A DNA stretch of 64,000 nt, taken from NCBI GenBank assembly GCA_021739645.1, contig JAIPBL010000003.1, positions 114,891-178,890 of the forward strand, given 5' to 3'. Each line of letters opens with the position of its first letter. The stretch's first letter is position 1. This stretch comes from Saprospiraceae bacterium. GTDB taxonomy: Bacteria > Bacteroidota > Bacteroidia > Chitinophagales > Saprospiraceae. The notes beneath the pieces are model-generated. The model ran no database searches, was not told the DNA's origin, and was given only the letters and a program-made list of their open reading frames with translations. Shown here piece after piece: positions 17,345 to 24,123 of this stretch. Both the position numbers and the translations under genes were made by a program.

Positions 17345-19252
17345 TCAACCCAACGCCTCCTGCGCCTCCATCCACTCCGTCATGGCGGCTTCAAGTTCGG
17401 CTTTCATCTTCGCATACTCATCCAACACCTTTTGGCTGTTGGGTTTTTGGTAAAAATCGGGCAGGGCCATCTGGCTCTCAACATCCGAGATTTTGGCTTC
17501 GAGCTGTTCCACTTTCTTTTCGGCATGGGAAAGGTGGCGCTGCATGTTTTTGCGTTCGTCACTGTTCAAAATCTTCTGCTGAGCTTGACCATTATTGGTT
17601 GAGGTAGCCGCTTTGGTCGCCAATTCCACATCCCGCATGTTGTCAAGCTTGCGTTTCTCGAGGAAATAGTTGATGTCGCCGAGGTAGGTGTAGAGCTTTT
17701 TGTCCCGAAACTCAACCGTGATATCTGCCATCTCAGAAAGAAAATCCCGGTCGTGAGAGACAACGAGAAGTGTGCCTTTGAAGTCCATCAACGCCATTTT
17801 CAGCACCTCTTTTGAGAGCATGTCCAAGTGGTTGGTAGGCTCATCCAATACCAGCAGGTTGATGGGGCGCAGGAGCAGGCAGGCCATCGCCAATCGTGCC
17901 CGCTCACCACCGGAAAGCACGGACACTTTCTTGTCCTGGTCTTCGCCACTGAAAAGGAACGAGCCGAGAATGTTGCGCAATTTGGTGCGCATCTCCGGTG
18001 GCGAGTGGTTTTCCATGGTTTCGAGCAGCGTGATTTTCGGGTCGAGCGCCTCCGCCTGGTTCTGGGCGTAGTAGCCGATGTGGACGTTGTGGCCGATTTT
18101 CACCTCCCCCGAGGTCGGTTGGAGGTGGTTGACAATCATCTTCGCAAGGGTCGTTTTGCCCATGCCGTTCTGGCCGACGAATGCGATGCGCTGGCCCCGT
18201 TCAATGGTCAGGTCAACCTTGTTCAGCACATTGAGGCTGCCGTAGCTTTTGCTCAATTCCTTTACTTCTGCCACGATTACGCCGCTGCGGGGCGGCTCCG
18301 GGAAGCGGATGTTCATGGTGGAAGTATCCACGTCTTCGATTTCTATTCGGTCTATTTTGTCCAACTTCTTCTGCATGGACTGCGCCAGCGTGGTCTTCGT
18401 GGCCTTGGCCATGAACCGGCTGATGGTGCGCTCCATCTGGTCAATCACTTTCTGCTGGTTGTTGGCGGCAGCGGTCATTTTTTCCCGGCGCTCGGTGCGG
18501 AGTTCCACGTAGCGGGAGTAGTTGGCTTTGTACTCGTAAATTTTGCCCAACTCGATTTCGATGGTGCGCTTTGTGACGTTGTCGAGGAATGTTTTATCGT
18601 GCGAAATGACGATGACCGATGCCTCGTAGTTCTGCAAGAACTCCTCCAGCCAGAGGATGGACTCGATGTCCAAGTGGTTGGTAGGCTCATCCAAGAGCAG
18701 GAAGTCGGGGCGCTGGAGCAGCATTTTCGCCAACTCGATACGCATCTGCCAGCCACCGCTGAACTCGTCGGTGAGGCGGGTAAAGTCATTTTGCTTGAAA
18801 CCCAAGCCCTTCAAAATCTTCTCCGCTTCAGCCTGCGTGTTCACCCCATCCAGCATGTGGTAATGGTGGTCGAGGTCGGACATTTCGTTGAGCAAATCCA
18901 TGTAGGCATCGCTCTCGTAGTCGGTGCGGGTGGCCAATTCGAGGTGGATTTCTGCGAGGCGTTTTTCAATCCGCTTGGTTTCATCAAAAGCCGTCATCGT
19001 TTCATCTATGACGGTTTTGCCCTTGGGAATGCTCATTTCCTGGTGCAAAAAGCCAAGCGTGGAGGCCGTAGGCCGTTGGATATTGCCTTCGTCTGGGCGG
19101 ACGTTCCCGGCAATTACCTTTAGAAGCGTGGATTTCCCAGCGCCGTTGCGGCCCACGAGGCCGATGCGTTCCTTGTCGCCAATCGTGAAATTGATATGGT
19201 CGAGCAGGGTACGGTCACCGTATTTAATGAAAATATTTGCGGCTGATAGCAT
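17345..19252 (-). CDS. ABC-F family ATPase (ribosome-associated type)
   Basis: Soluble protein with two ABC domains and no membrane part. First domain: Walker A GRNGAGKST (34-42), signature FSGGW (164-168), Walker B LLLDEPTNHLD (185-195). Second: Walker A GQNGMGKTT (360-368), LSGGERARLAMA, LVLDEPTNHLD. An interdomain linker with charged helix (about 240-300) and a C-terminal coiled coil (about 575-630) resemble the YdiF/Uup group of ABC-F factors, which work on translating ribosomes or, for Uup, on DNA/ribosome quality control. 635 residues is normal. Which ABC-F subgroup it belongs to is not certain. Confidence 0.92.
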   Translation of the reverse strand: MLSAANIFIKYGDRTLLDHINFTIGDKERIGLVGRNGAGKSTLLKVIAGNVRPDEGNIQRPTASTLGFLHQEMSIPKGKTVIDETMTAFDETKRIEKRLAEIHLELATRTDYESDAYMDLLNEMSDLDHHYHMLDGVNTQAEAEKILKGLGFKQNDFTRLTDEFSGGWQMRIELAKMLLQRPDFLLLDEPTNHLDIESILWLEEFLQNYEASVIVISHDKTFLDNVTKRTIEIELGKIYEYKANYSRYVELRTERREKMTAAANNQQKVIDQMERTISRFMAKATKTTLAQSMQKKLDKIDRIEIEDVDTSTMNIRFPEPPRSGVIVAEVKELSKSYGSLNVLNKVDLTIERGQRIAFVGQNGMGKTTLAKMIVNHLQPTSGEVKIGHNVHIGYYAQNQAEALDPKITLLETMENHSPPEMRTKLRNILGSFLFSGEDQDKKVSVLSGGERARLAMACLLLRPINLLVLDEPTNHLDMLSKEVLKMALMDFKGTLLVVSHDRDFLSEMADITVEFRDKKLYTYLGDINYFLEKRKLDNMRDVELATKAATSTNNGQAQQKILNSDERKNMQRHLSHAEKKVEQLEAKISDVESQMALPDFYQKPNSQKVLDEYAKMKAELEAAMTEWMEAQEALG

Positions 19253-19285
19253 GGATTATTCTGAATCTATTATTTTTTAAGGCCG

Positions 19286-19293
19286 CAAAAGTA
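19286..19293 (-). promoter_or_regulatory. Possible -7 element of the ABC-F gene promoter
   Basis: On the minus strand this reads TACTTTTG, a perfect TAnnTTTG, 34 nt ahead of the ABC-F ATG. The expected -33 position falls in the first 118-bp repeat copy and holds no clear TTG. Confidence 0.5.
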
Positions 19294-19307
19294 GGGAAAA
19301 TATGGTT

Positions 19308-19661
19308 GGATAGGACACAGATTGAACGGATAAAACAGATTTGAACAGATTCATTTTGTCAAAATCAATTCAATCCGTCAAATCCGTGTGCCATCAAGCC
19401 CCAAGGGCAGGAAATCAACAGACCTGGATAGGACGCAGATTGAACGGATAAAACAGATTTGAACAGATTCATTTTGTCAAAATCAATTCAATCCATCAAA
19501 TCCGTGTGCTATCAAGCCCCGAGGGCAGGAAATCAACAAACCTGGATAGGACACAGATTGAACGGATAAAACAGATTTGAACAGATTCATTTTGTCAAAA
19601 TCAGTTCCAATCAGTTAAATCTGTGTGCCATCAAGCCCCGAGGGCAGGAAATCTTCAAACC
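19308..19661. repeat. 118-bp unit tandemly repeated three times
   Basis: Copies start at 19308, 19426 and 19544 (exact 118-bp period) with only a few differences between copies. Each starts GGATAGGACACAGATTGAACGG and contains an imperfect inverted repeat centred on ATTTTG-T-CAAAAT. The last copy includes the stop codon and last about 15 codons of the MBL-fold gene, so copies 1 and 2 carry duplicated gene-tail sequence. There are no unique spacers, so this is not a CRISPR array. Confidence 0.95.
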
Positions 19662-20487
19662 TTTCCTTGACTAAAATTCTTCCATTTTCGCTCCGCAAAA
19701 GCGTAGCACAAGCCGTCGTCGGGTCATGCTCGAAAATCAGCTTCCAGTCGTTGTCCACCGCATTTTCCAACAACCAGGCTTTTTCTTCCAACGTCACCAA
19801 CGGGCGAATGTCGTACGCCATCACCCACGGCATGTTTAAGTGGAAACTGGACGGCATTGCATCAGCACAGTACATAAAATCCCCATGTTCGGATTTGATG
19901 AACAGCGACATCATCGCATCGGTATGCCCGTTGGTGAAATGGATGTTCAAGCCCGGTAGCCATTCCAGCATATCCTGCTGAACGTCAATGAATTGCACCC
20001 GCCCATTTTCCCGAAGGGGCACAAAATTTTCCTTTAAAAATGAGGCTTTTTCTTTGTCGTTTGGCTCCATCGCAGTTTTCCAATGCACTTCGTTTGACCA
20101 ATAAACAGCATTGGGGAAAGTGGGTACGAGCTTGCCGTTTTTATCCAAACTTACAGCGCCGCCGCAGTGGTCAAAATGCAAATGAGTCAGAAAAACGTCC
20201 GTGATTTCTTCTGGTGAAATGCTTCGTTCGGCCAAAGCGGGTAGGGGAGACATCGCCCCGTTCGGCTCAAAGTAGCTGCGCCATTTGGCGTCCTGTTTGT
20301 CACCAATGCCAGCGTCCACGAGAATCTTGCGGTCACCCATCTCGATGAGCAAGCATCGCACGGCCCAGGTGCAGAGGTTGTTTTCATCGGCAGGATTGAC
20401 CTTGTTCCACATGCGCTTTGGCACGATGCCGAACATGGCGCCGCCGTCGAGTTTGAAGGTGCCGGTGGGTAGTAGGGTGAGTTTCAT
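19615..20487 (-). CDS. MBL-fold metallo-hydrolase
   Basis: 290 residues from the ATG at 20487; upstream in-frame residues are unlike the family start MKLTLLPTGTFKLDGGAMFG. The metal-binding motif THLHFDHCGG (HxHxDH), later FTNGHTDAMMS and YCADAMPSSFH supply the zinc ligands of the metallo-beta-lactamase fold. The GG-A-MFG front with the CTWAVRCLLIE segment resembles N-acyl-homoserine lactonase-like/quorum-quenching-like hydrolases, but the true substrate is not known. The C-terminus (FLPSGLDGTQI) lies inside the third 118-bp repeat copy. Confidence 0.88.
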   Translation of the reverse strand: MKLTLLPTGTFKLDGGAMFGIVPKRMWNKVNPADENNLCTWAVRCLLIEMGDRKILVDAGIGDKQDAKWRSYFEPNGAMSPLPALAERSISPEEITDVFLTHLHFDHCGGAVSLDKNGKLVPTFPNAVYWSNEVHWKTAMEPNDKEKASFLKENFVPLRENGRVQFIDVQQDMLEWLPGLNIHFTNGHTDAMMSLFIKSEHGDFMYCADAMPSSFHLNMPWVMAYDIRPLVTLEEKAWLLENAVDNDWKLIFEHDPTTACATLLRSENGRILVKERFEDFLPSGLDGTQI

Positions 20488-20810
20488 GCTTTTGATTTGT
20501 CGTTGAATTTGTAGGTGATTGGGTGGCAAAATTGAGAAAATAATCGACAATGGGTCTTTTGGGGTTGGGTTATGGCAAGGCTATTTTCCCAATTGGGCTG
20601 GTTTTAGTCAACCGTTTCAATGATTTTTCGAAAAGCGGGAAAAGGCTTAGTAGTACATTTTCATTTTCATTTTCATTTAGGAGTTAATTCCGTGCCATTC
20701 AGAAGCTTAATTGCCTTCTGATTGTTAGTAATTAAGGTAGCCTTAGGCAAGATAAAAAGCTGGCAAAGGATGATGAAAAATAGGCTGACTTCCCCCTCAA
20801 ATGTCCCCCC
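20488..20810. other. Intergenic region with short tandem hexamers
   Basis: No gene seen. 20656-20678 is a short tandem run of CATTTT (three full units plus CATTT). The MBL gene promoter should lie in the left part, but I find no clear TAnnTTTG there. Confidence 0.5.
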
Positions 20811-20849
20811 AAAAACAAAAACCCTTGCAACTGATTGAGTTGCAAGGGT
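20811..20849 (-). terminator. Rho-independent terminator downstream of tRNA-Met
   Basis: Stem 20821-20832 with 20838-20849 (12 bp perfect, 5-nt loop). On the minus strand it is followed by TTTTGTTTTT, right after the tRNA gene. Confidence 0.9.
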
Positions 20850-20865
20850 ATATGAAAATTGTTCG

Positions 20866-20939
20866 TAGCGAGAGGGAGACTTGAACTCCCGACCTTGCGA
20901 TTATGAATCGCACGCTCTAACCAGCTGAGCTACCTCGCC
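20866..20939 (-). tRNA. tRNA-Met (anticodon CAT)
   Basis: Read on the minus strand: acceptor GGCGAGG, D-arm TAGCTCAGCTGGTTAGAGC, anticodon stem-loop TGCGA-TTCATAA-TCGCA giving anticodon CAT, variable AGGTC, T-arm GGGAG-TTCAAGT-CTCCC, acceptor TCTCGCT and discriminator A. CCA is not encoded. The G1-T72 wobble and lack of a C1-A72 mismatch fit an elongator rather than initiator tRNA; a lysidine-modified tRNA-Ile reading ATA with the same CAT anticodon cannot be fully excluded. A -7-like CAAATATA (minus TATATTTG) is at 20958-20965. Confidence 0.95.
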
Positions 20940-20957
20940 ATTTTGCGGAAGCGGGCG

Positions 20958-20965
20958 CAAATATA
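20958..20965 (-). promoter_or_regulatory. Likely -7 element of the tRNA-Met promoter
   Basis: Minus strand TATATTTG, a perfect TAnnTTTG about 19 nt ahead of the mature tRNA 5' end. No obvious -33 TTG. Confidence 0.55.
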
Positions 20966-21063
20966 GCGCAATTTGGATTTTTTTAGTTCCTGCAGGAAAA
21001 AGTTTTTGCAATTTCCTCCTCTTCGCCACTGGCTGCCTGCTGCCACCTTCTCCATGGTCGAAC

Positions 21064-22569
21064 TTATTTCAACCTCCGAAGCCCCGCCTTTGCTTGCTGG
21101 TGCAGTGCCGTTTTGTGGTCATCGGGCGAAATGTCAAGGCAAAGATTGAAAGCAGCTTTGGCTTGTTTGGAGCGCCCAAGTTCCTCTAAAATATGCCCTT
21201 TTTCCAATGCCGACCGGCAGGCAAAATAATACGGGCTTTTCCGGCCCATGTCTATGGTTTTTTGGTAAAAACTCAATGCCTCCGCATGTTTGCCAAGCTT
21301 ATGCGTGATACGCCCCATCCGGTAATTGTACTCCAATCGGTTTTTTTCAGAAAGGTAGTCGCTCGATTCTTTACCCTTCAAAACTTCAAATGCTCGTTGG
21401 AAACGGCCACCATCAAATAGTACCCTCGCCTTCAAGAGTTCAATGGCTGGCACATCGCCTGATTTCGCATCCGCTAGGGCGCTTTTATCGCTGCCGACTA
21501 TGGTATAACCATATGACTTACAGCGGTTCATGAATTTGTTGTAGCCTGTTGGGTCACCGTGGAGCAGAGCGTGCCAAGCTAATTTTTGGTAAGAATCTTT
21601 GATAAAATTGCGGCCTCTGTAATTGTCCACATAGCGTTGAAGATAGATATTTGCATCATCGTCCAGGCGCTGCAATTTGACCAGGCCGAGCATATAGTCG
21701 AGGTAATAAAATGGGGCAAACTGCTTGCCCGTCGGTCTTTTCAGTAGGATGTTGATGGCCTCGTCACCCCGGTCGGTACGCATGGCGACGTTTGCCATCA
21801 CAAAGCAAGCGAGCGGGTTATCGGCAGGGTTCAGCTTGGCGTTGTTGATGATTTTCCAAGCCTCCTCGTTGTCATTTTCCAGATGGAGCATGAGGTAAGC
21901 GTAATAGACAAAGATTTCGTCTTCGTAAATAAAATCCTGTTTTTTAGCAAAATTCAGCACCTCTTCCAGCTCCTCCCTGCCCTGTTCCATCGAGCCTTCC
22001 ATGCTGCTGAGCCAGTTCACCGTCCATTTGTAATTATCGGGAATGGTGCCGACAATGGCGTGGAGGATGCCCAAATCCTTTTTGTTGGGCATGAACTTGG
22101 GAAACTTCTCGGCGTTGGCCGTTAGCAGTTTGAACGCCTTGTTTGTTTCAAAAAAAGCGGTTGAATACTCCTCAAATTTCAGCCTGGCCAGTGCCCAGTG
22201 GAGGAGGATATCGGCTTGCAGAAATAGGTAGTAGGGGGAGGTTTTATCGCCCTCATCTTCAATGATTTCAAGCCTCCTGTCCTTGTTTTTCTCCAAATTT
22301 TTGAATTCCGTCACCTCCTCGTTGATATAGACATGAAAGAAATCGAGGTAGTTTTCAACGTGCAGGATGAGCAGGTTGTCTGGGTCGGTTCGCCGGATTT
22401 TGGCGAGGTCGGCTTCTGCTTCCATGAAGCGAAGGCTGAGGGTTTTATGATAAGCTTCCTTCAAAGCGGGCGTCCACTCGAAGTGCTTTTTAGCCTGAAC
22501 CGGGAGCAGAAAGAAAAGGGATAAGAAAAGAGAAATTGTTTTTGGCAACGAATTGGTTTTGTTGAACAA
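21064..22569 (-). CDS. Exported tetratricopeptide-repeat protein
   Basis: 501 residues with a signal peptide (about 1-26, PVQA/KK). The rest is helical; the C-terminal part has clear TPR-like units (GKHAEALSFYQKTIDMGRKSPYYFACRSALEKGHILEELGRSKQAKAAFNLCLDISPDD). Such repeats bind other proteins in the periplasm or at the outer membrane. No enzymatic motif is seen. It ends 125 bp before the tRNA 5' end on the same strand. I do not recognise a specific family name. Confidence 0.85.
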   Translation of the reverse strand: MFNKTNSLPKTISLFLSLFFLLPVQAKKHFEWTPALKEAYHKTLSLRFMEAEADLAKIRRTDPDNLLILHVENYLDFFHVYINEEVTEFKNLEKNKDRRLEIIEDEGDKTSPYYLFLQADILLHWALARLKFEEYSTAFFETNKAFKLLTANAEKFPKFMPNKKDLGILHAIVGTIPDNYKWTVNWLSSMEGSMEQGREELEEVLNFAKKQDFIYEDEIFVYYAYLMLHLENDNEEAWKIINNAKLNPADNPLACFVMANVAMRTDRGDEAINILLKRPTGKQFAPFYYLDYMLGLVKLQRLDDDANIYLQRYVDNYRGRNFIKDSYQKLAWHALLHGDPTGYNKFMNRCKSYGYTIVGSDKSALADAKSGDVPAIELLKARVLFDGGRFQRAFEVLKGKESSDYLSEKNRLEYNYRMGRITHKLGKHAEALSFYQKTIDMGRKSPYYFACRSALEKGHILEELGRSKQAKAAFNLCLDISPDDHKTALHQQAKAGLRRLK

Positions 22570-22591
22570 GATTGGAAATCAGTTTGCATCG

Positions 22592-22599
22592 CAAAATTA
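22592..22599 (-). promoter_or_regulatory. Possible -7 element of the TPR gene
   Basis: Minus strand TAATTTTG, a perfect TAnnTTTG 23 nt ahead of the TPR-protein ATG. The -33 match is weak. Confidence 0.45.
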
Positions 22600-22666
22600 G
22601 GCCATCTACCTTCGTTGAGGTAGGCGTTATGTAAAATTATTGCGAAGCAAAAAACAGCAATTCTCC

Positions 22667-22674
22667 TAACTTTG
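22667..22674 (+). promoter_or_regulatory. Possible -7 element for the tail-anchored protein gene
   Basis: TAACTTTG matches TAnnTTTG. A TTG at 22640-22642 is 24 bp upstream, a little long. It leaves a leader of about 95 nt with two direct copies of AATCGTAAATCG just before the ATG at 22774. Confidence 0.4.
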
Positions 22675-22773
22675 CTCAATTGATGGACAACTTGACTGCT
22701 GTTTTTTCATAAAAATTGGAAACTGACTGCCCCCCAATCGTAAATCGTCAATCCCTAAATCGTAAATCGCAAC

Positions 22774-23349
22774 ATGGACAACCCGCTGGATAGAATCGAA
22801 GAAACGTTTGAGGTGGATCTGCCTGACAAGGACACTTTGGACGATTTGGTGGATGCCATTCTGCCGCAAATTGGGCACCTCGGCGAAGACCTCCGGGAGC
22901 AGAACTTTTATGTGGCGCCTGGTGGCAAACCTTGGCTCGAAATTCGGGACGACCCCGGGTTTCAAGAGACCGTCGTCCATTTTTTCAACGATGGTGGCGA
23001 GTACCTCCAATCCATTGACGGCAACGTACACAAAGGTCGCTGGCGTTTGCTTGATGGCACCAACAAAATGATTATTGAACAGGGCAGTGAAAAAGGGCCT
23101 GGCCGCAGCGAATTGTATGAACTGGCATTCCTCAACCAGTTTTTTTTCATCCTTCGGAAACACGGCAACCAGCACCGGGGCAAGCGCTATTTTTTCATGG
23201 CTTATGAGGGCGCTGTGCGTGGCCTAAAATGGCGGGACTGTATCGAATTGCTTTATAACGAATACCGCAGCCAGTGGGGCATGTTCCAGTATTTGTTGAT
23301 AATTATTATTGTGATTGTGGTGGGGGTCGTGTTGTTTTCGATGTGGTAA
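22774..23349 (+). CDS. Conserved-looking hypothetical protein with C-terminal membrane anchor
   Basis: 191 residues, not recognised. The N-terminal about 165 residues are soluble and acidic at the front (DLPDKDTLDDLVDAILPQIG), with a region EIRDDPGFQETVVHFFNDGGEYLQSIDGNVHKGRWRLLDG that looks like a compact beta fold. Residues about 170-188 (YLLIIIIVIVVGVVLFS) form one hydrophobic helix followed by only a few residues, so it is a tail-anchored membrane protein with its body in the cytoplasm. It is divergent from the TPR gene and has its own possible promoter. Function unknown. Confidence 0.8.
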   Translation: MDNPLDRIEETFEVDLPDKDTLDDLVDAILPQIGHLGEDLREQNFYVAPGGKPWLEIRDDPGFQETVVHFFNDGGEYLQSIDGNVHKGRWRLLDGTNKMIIEQGSEKGPGRSELYELAFLNQFFFILRKHGNQHRGKRYFFMAYEGAVRGLKWRDCIELLYNEYRSQWGMFQYLLIIIIVIVVGVVLFSMW

Positions 23350-23366
23350 GAATGTTTAAATATGCC

Positions 23367-23786
23367 CTAAATTGGCTTCATCTCTCCGGCCTGAATCAGT
23401 TTTTTTCTGTCAATAATTGACTCGATATTATTCATATCCAATGCCATGATGGTTGCACTGCCAACCTCCGTTTTTGGCAAAAATTCTCCGCTAGTATCCA
23501 ATGAAAAATGATGTAACCATATATCGTTTCTCGGGTGAAAAAATCTGGTTAAAATAGGAGGATTACCGGAAAGTGTACCTAGGTCAGTACCCTTGTTGCG
23601 ATTGCATATTGGGCATGAATATGCCAAGTTTTGAATATCATTTGAGCCTCCGTGTTTTTTGGAGATTACGTGTTCTATCTGAAAGACAAAAAAGCTTGCT
23701 TTTTGTGGGAGTAGGCAATATTCACAAGTGTGACTGGCTCGTTCAGCCACGAGTTGCCTTGTTTTTACAGGAATATACCTAGACAT
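23367..23786 (-). CDS. HNH endonuclease
   Basis: 139 residues with CEYC (20-23 region), QIEHVISKKHGGSNDIQNLAYSCPICNRNKG: a paired-Cys zinc site and the H-N-H core of the HNH_5/HNH nuclease fold, complete and intact. Such small enzymes cut DNA. Its ATG overlaps the stop of the preceding 80-codon gene by one base (TAATG), so the two are translationally coupled. This pairing resembles two-gene units of a small charged protein followed by an HNH nuclease seen in cyanobacteria and other bacteria; their biological role is not settled. The DNA here is more AT-rich than the flanking genes. Confidence 0.9.
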   Translation of the reverse strand: MSRYIPVKTRQLVAERASHTCEYCLLPQKASFFVFQIEHVISKKHGGSNDIQNLAYSCPICNRNKGTDLGTLSGNPPILTRFFHPRNDIWLHHFSLDTSGEFLPKTEVGSATIMALDMNNIESIIDRKKLIQAGEMKPI

Positions 23787-24028
23787 TAAGCCGAATGTTT
23801 CAAACGTAGAAAAGCGTTTGCTTTGGCAAGTCTAATAATCCGTTCAAGCACGATATAGTGGTCAAGTTCATTCTTTTCCTCTTTGTTCAAACCTTTGTTT
23901 TTTTCTTTGGCTATAAGTTTTTCCAGCCTTTTCTGCATTGCAGCAGGTGCGTTGAGTTTGATTGTTTTCTCAGGACTCATGCTAGCGATATAATCTGCGA
24001 CTATATTATAACTTTCAAGTACTTCCAT
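23786..24028 (-). CDS. Small charged protein coupled to the HNH nuclease
   Basis: 80 residues, mainly helical and lysine-rich (EKTIKLNAPAAMQKRLEKLIAKEKNKGLNKEEKNELDHYIVLERIIRLAKA). The middle resembles the LTPEE-type motif of small proteins commonly encoded just ahead of HNH nucleases. The TAATG overlap with the HNH gene shows translational coupling. It could be an antitoxin/inhibitor or DNA-binding partner of the nuclease; that is inference only. Confidence 0.82.
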   Translation of the reverse strand: MEVLESYNIVADYIASMSPEKTIKLNAPAAMQKRLEKLIAKEKNKGLNKEEKNELDHYIVLERIIRLAKANAFLRLKHSA

Positions 24029-24123
24029 TTGAATTAAATTTAAAGCTGTTTAATTACTTGAACAAAAATAATCAAAAATGAGATTGGTTTTTTGATTTTT
24101 GTAGTGGCAAGCCGAATTCAACC

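Noticed and set aside
17828..19123. 431-codon plus-strand open frame
   Set aside because: It lies fully antisense to the intact ABC-F gene, is rich in His, Val and Phe as expected of a mirror frame, and has no domain.
19308..19661. Possible CRISPR array
   Set aside because: Copies are contiguous with a 118-bp unit and no unique spacers, and no cas genes are nearby.
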